Notes: generated by a model from the sequence alone, not told the origin. A stretch of DNA of 64,000 bases from Halalkalibacter oceani (GCF_023715705.1 NZ_JAMBOS010000002.1:186001-250000), one strand, 5' to 3'; shown: positions 16,368-25,018, counted from the stretch's first letter. A program made the numbers and translations.

Positions 16368-16826
16368 ATGAAGAGACTACCTGCCTATATTAACGATCTC
16401 GAAGCATGGAAGGCATCCTTTCATTTTTTTCAGCCGGTAAAAGTCCGCTTTAGTGAAACGGATGCGTTCGGTCATGTCAACAATACGAAAGTATTTGTCT
16501 ATTTTGAAGAAGGGCGGATCGCTCTTTTCGAGAAAATAGGGATCATGAAAGAATGGGCTGCGCGGGACAGCGATGCGATGATTGTGACAGCTGATTTGCA
16601 CTGTGATTATATTCGGCAAATTACATTCGGCGAAGCATTACAAGTAGGAGTGAAGGTTGAAAAGCTGGGACACTCTTCGATGGAGCTACATTATCTCGTG
16701 GTAAATGAACAGGAAGAGATTTGCTTGACAGGAAGAGGAACGATGGTCCAGGTGAACAAAAAGACAGAGCGCTCGTTGCCTTGGAACGAAAAGATGAAAG
16801 CGCTTTTTCAGCCTTACCTCACTTGA
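16368..16826 (+). CDS. ysmA: Hotdog-fold acyl-CoA thioesterase (YsmA-like)
   Basis: The 152-residue protein has a 4-hydroxybenzoyl-CoA thioesterase type hotdog fold: VRFSETDAFGHVNN with the catalytic aspartate near residue 29, then VYFEEGRIALFEKIG. ATG 16368 follows AGAAGGAGGGGCGAG. It sits between sdhB and gerE as ysmA does in B. subtilis. The physiological acyl-CoA substrate is unknown. Confidence 0.85.
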   Translation: MKRLPAYINDLEAWKASFHFFQPVKVRFSETDAFGHVNNTKVFVYFEEGRIALFEKIGIMKEWAARDSDAMIVTADLHCDYIRQITFGEALQVGVKVEKLGHSSMELHYLVVNEQEEICLTGRGTMVQVNKKTERSLPWNEKMKALFQPYLT

Positions 16827-16863
16827 AGAGAATCAACGTGGTTGAGACAATATACAGAAGAAT

Positions 16864-16907
16864 AGAGGCTGGGAAAAAGGTGACAAGCACCCTTTGTCCC
16901 AGCCTCT
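16864..16907 (+). terminator. Long hairpin after ysmA
   Basis: AGAGGCTGGGA at 16864-16874 pairs with TCCCAGCCTCT ending at 16907, and the inner part (AAAAGGTG with CACCCTTTG) extends the stem. There is no T run, so it may act as a 3' barrier or in both directions. Confidence 0.65.
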
Positions 16908-16934
16908 GATCATGCAGTCTTCATTCGCTGTTTT

Positions 16935-16961
16935 GGGAGTGTGCCAAAATTGCACACCCCC
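16935..16961. terminator. Hairpin between ysmA and gerE
   Basis: GGGAGTGTGC and GCACACCCCC are inverted repeats around CAAAATT. It lies downstream of both converging genes; no clear T run follows in either direction. Confidence 0.45.
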
Positions 16962-17032
16962 GTTGCAAGGCAGGTTCGTTGCAAAGCTTGGAGACAGCCC
17001 CATTTCCTGAAACGAATGCGATAATACGGAAG

Positions 17033-17257
17033 CTATATTTCGAGTTCACCCAGTCTAACCAATTCAATCACCGCTTGAGAGCGCCCCTTGACTCCAAGCT
17101 TTTGCATCGTATTAGAAATGTGATTTCGTACGGTTTTTTCACTTATGAAAAGTTCTTTTGCGATGTCCTTTGTCGTCTTATCCTGAACAAGTAATTCGAA
17201 TACTTCGCGTTCCCTTTTCGTAAGTAAAGGCTTAGGTCCAAATTCTGCTCCTTTCAA
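17033..17257 (-). CDS. gerE: Spore coat transcription regulator GerE
   Basis: This 74-residue LuxR-type helix-turn-helix protein acts late in the mother cell and tunes coat gene expression with SigK. The sequence LLTKREREVFELLVQDKTTK, then ELFISEKTVRNHISN and KGRSQAVIELVRLGELEI, is nearly identical to B. subtilis GerE. The start is TTG at 17257 (reverse strand), behind GGAGTG, giving the usual length; the frame continues upstream but the extra part is untranslated leader. A perfect SigK -10 box lies about 80 bases upstream. Confidence 0.95.
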   Translation of the reverse strand: MKGAEFGPKPLLTKREREVFELLVQDKTTKDIAKELFISEKTVRNHISNTMQKLGVKGRSQAVIELVRLGELEI

Positions 17258-17292
17258 TGAGTTCACTCCTTCTTGCTCGGGCTGAGAGCGGC

Positions 17293-17311
17293 GGGGGTCA
17301 TGAAACCCCCG
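17293..17311 (-). other. Hairpin in the gerE leader
   Basis: GGGGGT and ACCCCC flank CATGAA-like loop bases, giving a tight GC-rich stem in the untranslated leader of gerE, about 35 bases before its start codon. Confidence 0.45.
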
Positions 17312-17335
17312 AGAGATGAAGGGTTTTAGTCTCGA

Positions 17336-17365
17336 TAGTATATGTATCACTTCGCACCGATGTGT
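17336..17365 (-). promoter_or_regulatory. SigK promoter of gerE
   Basis: On the reverse strand CATATACTA (17344-17336) matches the SigK -10 consensus CATANNNTA, and ACAC (17365-17362) lies 17 bases upstream as the -35 element. gerE of B. subtilis is SigK dependent. Confidence 0.75.
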
Positions 17366-17410
17366 CAGAACTCCTCGAACACATAGAAAAAAAGCGAAAC
17401 AGGATATTTG

Positions 17411-17440
17411 TTGAAACAAGAAAAACAGTTATGCTATACT
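17411..17440 (+). promoter_or_regulatory. SigA promoter of ptsHI
   Basis: TTGAAA at 17411-17416 and TATACT at 17435-17440 are 18 bases apart, with TG at the extended -10 position. Confidence 0.75.
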
Positions 17441-17488
17441 GGTACTGCTTATTGAGAAGTAGGCGATTTTATCTAAAAAAGGACTACA

Positions 17489-17518
17489 TACGTGTTACTG
17501 ATCCGATCAGGCATGAGT
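17489..17518 (+). promoter_or_regulatory. RNA antiterminator (RAT) of the GlcT type
   Basis: TACGTGTTACTGATCCGATC followed by AGGCATGAGT closely resembles the RAT that GlcT binds in the B. subtilis ptsG leader. It overlaps the 5' arm of the terminator at 17508-17612, so the two structures exclude each other. Non-phosphorylated GlcT would stabilise it when glucose is transported. Confidence 0.85.
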
Positions 17519-17612
17519 AGGAAGTGTATATGTGACTCAGATGGGGTACGCTACAACTAAGTGCATCCTTTTGTTTTCATCATGTGCGTTTCTTTTCTCA
17601 TGCCTGTTTTTT
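17508..17612 (+). terminator. Leader terminator before ptsH
   Basis: CAGGCATGAG at 17508-17517, which is also part of the RAT, is exactly complementary to CTCATGCCTG at 17597-17606, followed by six T residues. The loop of about 79 bases can fold further. Confidence 0.8.
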
Positions 17613-17682
17613 GTTATAAATCGAACGTAACACAGGTGTATGTCTTACAAAAATTGTTTATTTGAAGAAAGAGGTAGGTACA

Positions 17683-17946
17683 ATGGCAGAAAAAACATTT
17701 CATATTACAGCAGAAACAGGTATTCACGCTCGTCCAGCGACACAACTCGTCAATAAAGCAAGTCAGTTTTCCTCTGACCTTACCCTGACGTATAAACAAA
17801 AGACAGTGAATCTGAAATCAATCATGGGCGTGATGTCTCTTGGCGTGGGCCAGGGAGCAGAAGTGACGATTAAAGCGGAAGGCAGCGACGCAGAGGATGC
17901 GTTGAAAGGGATTGAAGAGGTTATTAAAGAAGGGTTAGGAGAATAA
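17683..17946 (+). CDS. ptsH: Phosphocarrier protein HPr
   Basis: This 87-residue protein carries phosphate from enzyme I to sugar-specific EIIA domains. His15 lies in TGIHARPA and the regulatory Ser46, target of HPr kinase and link to CcpA, lies in [15 protein letters not shown] 17683 follows AAAGAGGTAGG; an ATG 21 bases upstream would give an extra MKKEVGT and lies over the ribosome binding site. It overlaps ptsI by one base (TAATG). In B. subtilis ptsH follows ptsG; here no ptsG is present although the leader is of the ptsG type. Confidence 0.97.
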   Translation: MAEKTFHITAETGIHARPATQLVNKASQFSSDLTLTYKQKTVNLKSIMGVMSLGVGQGAEVTIKAEGSDAEDALKGIEEVIKEGLGE

Positions 17947-19664
17947 TGAAGCAATTATCAGGCATAGGGGCTTCTGCCGGTATTGCCATTGCGAAAGCTT
18001 TCGTGCACGTTGAGGCGGAAATGAACATCGAAAAAAAAGAAGTGCAGGATGTGACCGCCGAGATTGAACGTTTCCAGGCAGCTGTGGCAAAATCAAAGGA
18101 AGAGCTTACAGTCATTAAAGATAAGGCTGAGCAGGAACTGGGAGCGGATAAAGCGGAGATTTTCGCAGCGCATCTGCTCGTCCTGAGTGATCCTGAGCTT
18201 GTCGATGCCGTCACTGGAAAAATTGAAGCAGAAAAGCAAAATGCTGAATATGCGATGAATGAAGTCGCGTCGATGTTTATTGAGATGTTTGAGAACATGG
18301 AAAATGAATATATGAAAGAACGCGCGGCTGACATTCGTGATGTGTCAAAACGGGTGCTCGGTCACCTGCTCGGTGTTCAAACGCAATCTTTAGCGGCTGT
18401 AACCGAAGAAATGATCGTGATTGCCGAGGATTTGACCCCATCGGATACGGCGCAATTAAATCCGGCCTTTATTAAAGGATTTGCGACAAATATTGGCGGA
18501 AGAACCTCTCATTCGGCCATTATGTCCCGCTCATTGGAGATTCCGGCCGTAGTGGGAGCGAAAACGGTAACGAAAGAGATTAAGACTGGAATGACCGTGA
18601 TCATTGATGGCATAGAAGGAACGGTCATCGTCGAACCGACAGAAAAAGAAAAGGCTCTTTATGAACAAAAACGTCAGGACTTCCTCAAGCAAAAGCAGGA
18701 ATGGGCCAAGCTTGCCGGCGAAAAAACCCGAACGAAGGATGGGAAGCATATTGAACTTGCCGCCAACATCGGGACGCCGAAGGATTTAGACGGAGTTCTC
18801 AAAAATGGAGCGGAAGCGATCGGGCTGTATCGGACGGAATTCCTTTATATGGACCGCAGCGAGCTGCCGTCTGAAGAAGAGCAGTTTGAGGCGTATAAGG
18901 AAGTTGTTGAAAGAATGGACAACAAGCCGGTCATTATTCGGACATTGGACATCGGCGGAGACAAAGAACTTCCATATTTGAATTTGCCGGAAGAAATGAA
19001 TCCATTTTTAGGCTATCGGGCGATCCGGATCTGTCTCGAGGAACAATCAATCTTTCGCGTGCAGCTTAGAGCGTTACTGCGGGCAAGCGCCTACGGAAAT
19101 TTAAAAGTGATGTTTCCAATGATTGCGACGCTTGAGGAAGTACGCCAGGCGAAAGCGATATTTATGGAAGAAAAAGAGCGGCTGATAAGCGAGGGCGTTT
19201 CTGTTGCTGATAAGGTTGAACTCGGCATTATGGTCGAGATTCCGTCTACAGCTGTGGCGGCAGACTTATTTGCGAAGGAAGTCGATTTCTTCAGCATCGG
19301 GACGAATGATCTGATCCAGTACACGATGGCGGCTGACCGGATGAATGAACGAGTTTCATATTTATATCAGCCGTACCACCCGGCGATACTCCGTTTAGTG
19401 AAAATGGTAGTGGACGCAGCCCATAAAGAAGGAAAATGGGTCGGGATGTGCGGCGAAATGGCCGGAGATGAAGTGGCGATACCACTTTTACTCGGTCTCG
19501 GTCTGGACGAGTTAAGCATGAGTGCGACTTCAATCCTGCCGGCACGAAGTCAGCTGTTAGAACTTTCTCAAGAGGAGCTGTCTTCCTTTGCCGAAGAAAT
19601 GCTGTACATCGAGAGCGCAGCTGAAGTAGAGCGTCGCGTCAGAGAGCGTTTTTTCACAACGTAA
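17946..19664 (+). CDS. ptsI: Phosphoenolpyruvate-protein phosphotransferase (enzyme I)
   Basis: The 572-residue enzyme takes phosphate from phosphoenolpyruvate and hands it to HPr. The phosphorylated histidine is in [19 protein letters not shown] (about residue 190). The C-terminal PEP-binding barrel shows [29 protein letters not shown] and [19 protein letters not shown], and GMCGEMAGD holds the active-site cysteine. ATG 17946 overlaps the stop of ptsH, showing tight coupling. A terminator follows. Confidence 0.97.
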   Translation: MKQLSGIGASAGIAIAKAFVHVEAEMNIEKKEVQDVTAEIERFQAAVAKSKEELTVIKDKAEQELGADKAEIFAAHLLVLSDPELVDAVTGKIEAEKQNAEYAMNEVASMFIEMFENMENEYMKERAADIRDVSKRVLGHLLGVQTQSLAAVTEEMIVIAEDLTPSDTAQLNPAFIKGFATNIGGRTSHSAIMSRSLEIPAVVGAKTVTKEIKTGMTVIIDGIEGTVIVEPTEKEKALYEQKRQDFLKQKQEWAKLAGEKTRTKDGKHIELAANIGTPKDLDGVLKNGAEAIGLYRTEFLYMDRSELPSEEEQFEAYKEVVERMDNKPVIIRTLDIGGDKELPYLNLPEEMNPFLGYRAIRICLEEQSIFRVQLRALLRASAYGNLKVMFPMIATLEEVRQAKAIFMEEKERLISEGVSVADKVELGIMVEIPSTAVAADLFAKEVDFFSIGTNDLIQYTMAADRMNERVSYLYQPYHPAILRLVKMVVDAAHKEGKWVGMCGEMAGDEVAIPLLLGLGLDELSMSATSILPARSQLLELSQEELSSFAEEMLYIESAAEVERRVRERFFTT

Positions 19665-19667
19665 AAG

Positions 19668-19717
19668 AAAAAAGTGGCTGCCTTGAAACGGAAAGAAAAG
19701 GTATGCCACTTTTTTTC
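19668..19717 (+). terminator. Terminator of ptsHI
   Basis: AAAAAAGTGGC (about 19668-19678) pairs with GCCACTTTTTT (19705-19717). Confidence 0.85.
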
Positions 19718-19728
19718 ATAGATATTGT

Positions 19729-19756
19729 TGCAATTAAGCCTCAAAACAGCGACAAT
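19729..19756 (+). promoter_or_regulatory. Candidate promoter of ysmB
   Basis: TTGCAA near 19728-19733 and GACAAT at 19751-19756 are 17 bases apart, 42 bases before the ysmB start. Confidence 0.5.
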
Positions 19757-19797
19757 AATGAAAATAGCTTCATAATGAAAGAGGTGCGCTAACACAT

Positions 19798-20238
19798 ATG
19801 GACCATCGCCAGGTTGAACATATTGAACGCTCATTACGTCGAGTGGCTGACATGGTTAAGCAGAAAGGGCGTGACATTCTTACGCAATTTCCAATTACTC
19901 CACCGCAATTTGTCGCTTTGCAATGGCTGAATGAACATGGTGACATGACAATTGGAGAGCTTTCATCAAAGATGTACCTAGCGTGCAGTACGACAACGGA
20001 TCTCATTGATCGAATGGAAAAAAATGAACTCGTAGAACGAGTTAAAGATAAAAATGACCGGCGTGTGGTGCGGATACACCTGCTCAGAAAAGGTCAGACG
20101 ATCATTGAAGAAGTGATCAAGAAACGTCAGGATTATTTGGAAAAGATTTTAACAGATTTTTCTCAGGAGGAAGTCGATATTTTGGAGAAAAGTCTGCACA
20201 AGCTTCACGATGAAATGAAGGCAATGCGCGTGAAATAA
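19798..20238 (+). CDS. ysmB: MarR family transcription regulator (YsmB-like)
   Basis: This 146-residue protein has a MarR winged helix: an N-terminal dimerisation helix, ITPPQFVALQWLNEHGDM, the recognition helix region LSSKMYLACSTTTDLIDRME and the wing VKDKNDRRVVRIHL (about residues 80-95). Position before racE and length match ysmB of B. subtilis. The ligand and target genes are unknown; since racE follows after 50 bases it may be cotranscribed with it. Confidence 0.88.
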   Translation: MDHRQVEHIERSLRRVADMVKQKGRDILTQFPITPPQFVALQWLNEHGDMTIGELSSKMYLACSTTTDLIDRMEKNELVERVKDKNDRRVVRIHLLRKGQTIIEEVIKKRQDYLEKILTDFSQEEVDILEKSLHKLHDEMKAMRVK

Positions 20239-20288
20239 ACGACGCTTACATGAACTGCACAGAATAGACAGAAATTGAGGGAAGAGGA

Positions 20289-21089
20289 TTGGATAAACCG
20301 ATTGGGGTAATAGATTCCGGCTTAGGCGGACTAACGGTGGCGAAAGAGATTATGAGACAGTTGCCGAAAGAAGAGATTGTGTATATCGGCGATTCTGCCC
20401 GCTGTCCATATGGTCCACGCGATCCGGAGGACGTTCGAAGATTTACGTGGGAAATGATCAACCGCCTGTTGAAAGAGCAAATGAAAATGCTGGTGATTGC
20501 CTGTAATACGGCAGCGGCTGTTGTGCTGGAGGAAGTGAAACGGGAATTGTCGATTCCGGTAGTTGGCGTCGTTCATCCTGGTGCGATCAGTGCTTTAAAG
20601 GTCACAAAGCGCGATCATGTTGCGGTGATCGGCACGGCGGGAACGATATCAAGCGGTGCCTATGAAAAAGCGTTAAAAGCGATTAATAGCGAAGTGAAGG
20701 TTGATAGCCTTGCTTGTCCTCCTTTCGTGCCGTTAGTGGAAAGAGGCGTGTTCTCAGGGGAGGAAGCTGCGCGAACAGTCGATCAGGCTTTAACGCCGCT
20801 CGATCAAAAAGGCTTTGATACGTTGATTTTGGGCTGTACCCATTATCCGCTGCTGCGGGAGGTCATCCGTGAACGTGTCGGTCCCGATATTGAATTGATT
20901 TCATCGGGCGATGAAACAGCGCGGGAAGTGAGCAGCCTTCTTTATCATAAGAACCTTCTTTATGTGGATGACCGGCAGCCTGAGCATCATTTCTACACGA
21001 CCGGTGATGCAAAACGGTTCAAGCGTTTGGCCGATCAGTGGTTGGAAATCGATGTCGGTCATGTGGAAACGATCCAGTTAGGTGAATAA
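20289..21089 (+). CDS. racE: Glutamate racemase
   Basis: The 266-residue enzyme makes D-glutamate for peptidoglycan. The start is TTG 20289, six bases after GGGAAGAGG-type sequence, giving MDKPIGVIDSGLGGLTVA. Both catalytic cysteines are in place (VIACNTAAA near residue 74 and LGCTHYPLL near residue 185), as are the phosphate or carboxylate contacts DSARCPYG. It is the MurI/RacE housekeeping type. A terminator follows immediately. Confidence 0.95.
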   Translation: MDKPIGVIDSGLGGLTVAKEIMRQLPKEEIVYIGDSARCPYGPRDPEDVRRFTWEMINRLLKEQMKMLVIACNTAAAVVLEEVKRELSIPVVGVVHPGAISALKVTKRDHVAVIGTAGTISSGAYEKALKAINSEVKVDSLACPPFVPLVERGVFSGEEAARTVDQALTPLDQKGFDTLILGCTHYPLLREVIRERVGPDIELISSGDETAREVSSLLYHKNLLYVDDRQPEHHFYTTGDAKRFKRLADQWLEIDVGHVETIQLGE

Positions 21090-21096
21090 GCAAAAA

Positions 21097-21137
21097 AGAT
21101 GTCCCGATGGTTTCTCCAGAGCCGCCGGGGCGTTTTT
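21097..21137 (+). terminator. Terminator of racE
   Basis: GTCCCGATGG at 21101-21110 pairs with CCGCCGGGGC at 21122-21131, followed by TTTTT. Confidence 0.7.
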
Positions 21138-21300
21138 GTTTTTTGAAGGATATTCGATGCTGGCCGTTTTTTCAGTTTCATGTCAGCCGAAAATCAGCAT
21201 TGCCTGCTTTCAATTTTTTCGGATCCGGGAAAATGGAATCATCGCCCCTCTTTTCCTTTTTTCTGTTGTTTAAAGAGACAAATGATGTGGAGCCTCACGT

Positions 21301-21342
21301 ACTGCCCGCGGAAAGCGAGCGCCGTGTAACGGAAATCATCAG
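21301..21342. repeat. Possible remnant of a widespread Bacillaceae intergenic repeat
   Basis: CTGCCCGCGGAAAGCGAGCG followed by CCGTGTAACGGAAATCATCA resembles the end of a palindromic repeat seen between genes in many Bacillaceae (recalled form: a GCGGAAAGCGAG core, then CGGAAATCAAC). Only one partial copy is visible. The rest of the stretch 21138-21436 shows no gene. Confidence 0.4.
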
Positions 21343-21436
21343 GTCCATCCTTATGGCGTTTTTCTATGAAAAGATGGTCTATTCTTTTTTAACAGCTCGT
21401 ATACATCTAGTACAAACCATCTTGGGAGGGAAAATG

Positions 21437-22495
21437 ATGCGTAAAGTGCTATTAATGTTTACGTTGCTGCTCATCATGACAGCTTGTTCTTTTGGTTCAA
21501 ATGAAGTGATGCAGGAGATGGATACACCGCCTGTTAATTATGTCGAAGAAAATGAATCACTTGATTTAGAGGAAGCGGGTGTCGAAGAGCCGGCAGAGGA
21601 GGAAAGCGTGGAAAGCGAAGTTCCAACAGAAACGGTGCAGCGCGAGCTTTATTTGATTGATGCAAATGGGATGGTTGTTCCGCAAACATTGACTTTGCCA
21701 AAAACAGACGGCGTGTTAAAACAGTCACTTGAATATTTGGTAGATGGCGGTCCGATTACTGAACTGCTTCCGAATGGCTTTAAAGCTGTCATTCCGGCAG
21801 GGACGGCGGTCGACGTGAATTTGACAGAAGATGGGGTAGCAGTAGCTGATTTTTCAAATGAATTTAAAGAATATGATCCGGCGGAAGAGCTGCAGATTCT
21901 TCAGGCGATTACATGGACGTTGACTCAGTTTGATAATGTAGAGAAAGTCCAAATCCGCATTAACGGCTATGAGCAGGAAATGATGCCGGTAAATGGCACA
22001 CCGATCGGCGAAGGAGTCAGCCGCTCTGATGGGATTAATATCGAATCGGATGCTGTCACTGATATTGTGAATAGTAAAGGGGTAACCCTTTACTTTCTGG
22101 CCCAAAATGGAGACAACTCCTATTATGTTCCGGTCACTCGCCGTGTATCAATGGAGAACGATTCTCTAACAGCCGCTGTAACAGAGCTTCTACGCGGCCC
22201 TTCGCCTCATTCTCAGCTGTTATCTGATTTCAGACAAGGTGTCGCCCTGCAGGAAGAGCCAAGTTATGAAAATGGGGTTGTTACACTGAATTTCAATGAA
22301 GATATTCTCAGTGAGCTTCAGGCAACAGCTGTCTCGACAGACGTGTTGAACATGCTCGCCCTGACGTTAACAGAGCAGGAAGGCGTTGAAACAGTAGCGA
22401 TTGAAGTAAATGGAGAAGCGAATGTTCTGGCTGAAACAGGAGAAGCTGTCCAGCCTGTCTCCCGCCCGCAACTGGTTAATACAGGAAGCTACTAA
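21437..22495 (+). CDS. gerM: Germination and sporulation lipoprotein GerM
   Basis: This is a 352-residue lipoprotein with signal MRKVLLMFTLLLIMTAC, cysteine at the lipobox, an acidic linker, and two tandem GMN (GerMN) domains (about residues 75-185 and 215-325; compare ADFSNEFKEY with LNFNEDILSEL). GerM is needed for spore formation and germination in B. subtilis. ATG 21437 is chosen over the adjacent ATG 21434 because GGGAGGG at 21424-21430 is better spaced. The same frame extends upstream without a start of comparable quality. Confidence 0.92.
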   Translation: MRKVLLMFTLLLIMTACSFGSNEVMQEMDTPPVNYVEENESLDLEEAGVEEPAEEESVESEVPTETVQRELYLIDANGMVVPQTLTLPKTDGVLKQSLEYLVDGGPITELLPNGFKAVIPAGTAVDVNLTEDGVAVADFSNEFKEYDPAEELQILQAITWTLTQFDNVEKVQIRINGYEQEMMPVNGTPIGEGVSRSDGINIESDAVTDIVNSKGVTLYFLAQNGDNSYYVPVTRRVSMENDSLTAAVTELLRGPSPHSQLLSDFRQGVALQEEPSYENGVVTLNFNEDILSELQATAVSTDVLNMLALTLTEQEGVETVAIEVNGEANVLAETGEAVQPVSRPQLVNTGSY

Positions 22496-22567
22496 GTTCG
22501 ATTAAAGATGAAGGAAATTGGACGAGGGCGGCACTTTTCTTTATAATAGTGGGGGAATGTAATAAGA

Positions 22568-22609
22568 GGGGGTGTGGCAAAAGGACAACAGGTTCTTTGC
22601 CACACCCCC
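22568..22609 (+). terminator. Hairpin after gerM
   Basis: GGGGGTGTGGCAAA at 22568-22581 is exactly complementary to TTTGCCACACCCCC at 22596-22609. No T run follows, but the stem of more than 14 pairs should end or shield the gerM transcript. Confidence 0.7.
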
Positions 22610-22770
22610 AAAGCAGTAAGAGAAGGATGAAGAGGTATTGAAGAAGACGATCTCGAACCTTAAGATGACCTACGAAAAGGGTAGTGTCCAAAGCGGGGCT
22701 TTTGGGACAACCTATTCTTATCCTTATTACATAGAATGAAGCAATGAATGATAGATTGAGGAGGCGGATG

Positions 22771-23526
22771 ATGAGAACGGACGGACGAGCAAATGATGAA
22801 CTGCGTCGTGTGGAAATCATTCCACACTTTGTCAAGCACCCGGAAGGATCGGTGCTGATTTCAATGGGAGAAACAAAGGTCATTTGTACGGCGAGTATTG
22901 AGGACCGGGTCCCTCCTTTTTTACGCGGCCAGGGAAAAGGCTGGATCACCGCCGAGTATGCGATGCTTCCAAGAGCAACCGAACAGCGGAATATTCGAGA
23001 ATCGTCAAAAGGGAAAGTGACTGGGCGAACGATGGAAATTCAACGGTTAATTGGCCGCTCGCTCCGGGCCATTATCGATTTAACGAAAATCGGCGAACGA
23101 ACGATCTGGATTGACTGTGATGTGATTCAAGCTGATGGTGGCACGCGCACTGCTTCGATTACCGGGGCGTTTGTCGCCCTCGCTCTGGCGATGGAGAAGG
23201 CAATGAAGACCGGCAAAATTAAGGAATGGCCGATTGTTGATTATCTGGCGGCGATTTCAGTCGGCAGTATGAAAGAGCAAGGAGAACTGCTTGATTTATG
23301 CTATATCGAGGATGCGGCGGCGGAAGTCGATATGAATGTTGTTATGACTGGAGATCATCAGCTGATTGAATTGCAGGGAACAGGGGAGGAAGCGACTTTT
23401 TCGCGTGCCCAGCTGGACAGGATGCTTGATTTGGCGGAAGGCGGGATCGACTCTTTGATCATGAAACAAAGCGAAATTCTCGGAGAAATTGCTGCACGAA
23501 TTGGTCAGAAGGAGAAAGGTGAATGA
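22771..23526 (+). CDS. rph: Ribonuclease PH
   Basis: The 251-residue phosphorolytic exoribonuclease trims tRNA 3' ends. It begins [13 protein letters not shown] at ATG 22771, six bases after GAGGAGG (22758-22764); the ATG just before it is less well spaced. The family motifs [51 protein letters not shown] and [11 protein letters not shown] are present. It overlaps rdgB by four bases. Confidence 0.96.
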   Translation: MRTDGRANDELRRVEIIPHFVKHPEGSVLISMGETKVICTASIEDRVPPFLRGQGKGWITAEYAMLPRATEQRNIRESSKGKVTGRTMEIQRLIGRSLRAIIDLTKIGERTIWIDCDVIQADGGTRTASITGAFVALALAMEKAMKTGKIKEWPIVDYLAAISVGSMKEQGELLDLCYIEDAAAEVDMNVVMTGDHQLIELQGTGEEATFSRAQLDRMLDLAEGGIDSLIMKQSEILGEIAARIGQKEKGE

Positions 23527-24119
23527 AGCGGGAAATCGTAATTGCAACAAAGAACGCCGGGAAGGTAAAGGATTTTCAACAGTTGTTTGCGCCAATGGAC
23601 TTGGAGGTCCGTTCGTTGCTTGATTTTCCGGACATACCGGAGATCGTCGAGGATGGGCAGAGCTTTCGTGAAAATGCAGCGAAGAAGGCAGAAGCGATTG
23701 CCGCAGCCTTTGACAAGACCGTTTTAGCGGATGATTCAGGGCTCGTTGTTGATGCTCTCGATGGTAGACCAGGCATCTACTCTGCCCGTTATGCAGGTGC
23801 TGATAAGGATGATCAGGCAAATAACGAAAAAGTCCTGGCTGAATTACAGGGAGTCCCTCAGGAGGAGCGGACCGCCCGCTTCGTTTGTGTGATTGCCGTA
23901 GCAGGTCCAAATCGGCTAACGCAGTACTACGAAGGGTTCTGTGAGGGGGAGATCGCGTTAACGCCTTCTGGTGAAAATGGGTTTGGCTATGATCCGATTT
24001 TTTACGTTCCCCAGCTGAAAAAGACAATGGCGGAGCTTTCCCCGCAAGAGAAAAACCGTTTCAGCCACCGAGCCGAGGCGATGAAGCAGCTTACAGCGAA
24101 CCGCTCAGACTGGGAGTAA
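23523..24119 (+). CDS. rdgB: dITP/XTP pyrophosphatase (RdgB/HAM1 family)
   Basis: This 198-residue enzyme removes non-canonical purine triphosphates (dITP, XTP). It shows [12 protein letters not shown] at the N-terminus, the catalytic block [20 protein letters not shown], and [10 protein letters not shown] near residue 150 followed by [10 protein letters not shown]. The start ATG 23523 overlaps the rph stop (ATGA). It corresponds to ysnA of B. subtilis. Confidence 0.95.
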   Translation: MKREIVIATKNAGKVKDFQQLFAPMDLEVRSLLDFPDIPEIVEDGQSFRENAAKKAEAIAAAFDKTVLADDSGLVVDALDGRPGIYSARYAGADKDDQANNEKVLAELQGVPQEERTARFVCVIAVAGPNRLTQYYEGFCEGEIALTPSGENGFGYDPIFYVPQLKKTMAELSPQEKNRFSHRAEAMKQLTANRSDWE

Positions 24120-24131
24120 GGAGGAGATGGT

Positions 24132-24638
24132 GTGAAAGCATTAATCTTAAGTGACAGCCATGGTCTGGTAGAAGAGGTCGAGTCGATCATTTCAAGGCAT
24201 CGGGCGGAAGTCGATCTCATCCTGCATTGCGGTGATTCTGAACTTGCTGAACAGCATCAGGCTCTTCAACAGGCAATCGTTGTCCGAGGAAACTGTGATG
24301 CAAGTCGTTTTCCGGAGGAATGGAGCGAGACGGTTCAAGGGGCAACCATTTATGCCACCCATGGTCACAAATACAATGTCAAAATGACCTACGTCACGCT
24401 AAGTTACCGGGCCGAGGAAATCGGAGCAGATATTGTCTGCTTTGGTCATTCCCATGTCGCTACAGCCTTCAAGGAAAATGGCGTCATTTACATTAATCCA
24501 GGAAGTATTCGTCTGCCGCGAAACAGGGCGGAAGGGACCTATTGTCTTTGCGAACGCAGAGAGACAGAGACGGTTGTCACCTTCTACACAAAAGACGGGG
24601 ATGTTGTCGAAGATATGATCTATCTCTTTTCAGCCTAA
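24132..24638 (+). CDS. ysnB: Metallophosphoesterase, YfcE family
   Basis: The 168-residue protein has the small calcineurin-like phosphodiesterase fold: LSDSHG at the start, LHCGDSE, VRGNCDA, THGHKYNV and GHSHVA, which supply the two-metal site. GTG 24132 follows AAGGAGGAGATG. It is the third gene of rph-rdgB-ysnB, as in B. subtilis. The in vivo substrate is unknown. Confidence 0.92.
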   Translation: MKALILSDSHGLVEEVESIISRHRAEVDLILHCGDSELAEQHQALQQAIVVRGNCDASRFPEEWSETVQGATIYATHGHKYNVKMTYVTLSYRAEEIGADIVCFGHSHVATAFKENGVIYINPGSIRLPRNRAEGTYCLCERRETETVVTFYTKDGDVVEDMIYLFSA

Positions 24639-24645
24639 AAGGGAT

Positions 24646-24690
24646 AAGCTGTCTCAAAAGGCCGATTTATCCCCTTTTGAGACAGCTTTT
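24646..24690 (+). terminator. Terminator of rph-rdgB-ysnB
   Basis: AAGCTGTCTCAAAAGG at 24646-24661 pairs with CCTTTTGAGACAGCTTTT at 24673-24690, ending in a T run. Confidence 0.9.
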
Positions 24691-24708
24691 ACAATTGGAA
24701 AATAACTA

Positions 24709-24737
24709 TTGACAGCTCCACCAAACTTCTGTATTAT
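24709..24737 (+). promoter_or_regulatory. SigA promoter of the tRNA genes
   Basis: TTGACA at 24709-24714 and TATTAT at 24732-24737 are 17 bases apart, upstream of the half and whole tRNA-Gly copies. Confidence 0.8.
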
Positions 24738-24779
24738 TATAAATGTCGTCGGGAAAATAAGTGTCCTGAAGAAAAGTAT

Positions 24780-24860
24780 GGCATGCCAGTTGCGTGCTGA
24801 AACCAATAGGAATAAAATAATATTAATATGCGGGTGTAGTTTAGTGGTAAAACCTCAGCC
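24780..24860 (+). repeat. 81-base direct repeat, copy 1
   Basis: This segment (about 50 bases of leader plus the first 31 bases of tRNA-Gly) recurs at 24938-25018 with two mismatches by my reading. It ends exactly where the tRNA-Gly homology breaks off. Confidence 0.95.
24830..24860 (+). pseudogene. Truncated 5' half of tRNA-Gly
   Basis: GCGGGTGTAGTTTAGTGGTA and the next 11 bases equal positions 1-31 of the intact tRNA-Gly, ending in the 5' strand of the anticodon stem. What follows (24861-24937) is unrelated, so no cloverleaf can form. Confidence 0.92.
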
Positions 24861-24937
24861 ACGAGCGACGCATCGTCGAAAAGCCCCCGAGTTGCCTCGA
24901 CGCAAGAAGCACCGAAGGGTAAGCGAGAAGAGGAAGA
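24861..24937. other. 77-base unassigned insert between the repeat copies
   Basis: This sequence separates the half tRNA from the second repeat copy. It contains a small palindrome CGACGCATCGTCG and no gene that I can support. Confidence 0.6.
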
Positions 24938-25018
24938 GGCATGCCAGTTGCGTGCTGAATCCAATAGGAATAAAATAATACTAATATGCGGGTGTAGTTT
25001 AGTGGTAAAACCTCAGCC
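24938..25018 (+). repeat. 81-base direct repeat, copy 2
   Basis: Second copy, offset by 158 bases; it continues into the complete tRNA-Gly. The mismatches to copy 1 are in the leader, not in the tRNA part. Confidence 0.95.

Noticed and set aside
21107-21436. N-terminal extension of GerM
   Set aside because: The frame is open upstream, but it crosses the racE terminator and a repeat remnant; the lipoprotein signal with its ribosome site begins at 21437.
23296-24027. 243-codon reverse frame across rph and rdgB
   Set aside because: It is antisense to two well-recognised overlapping genes, has no ribosome site, and its composition (Ser, Pro, Leu, Arg, His rich) is that of a shadow frame.
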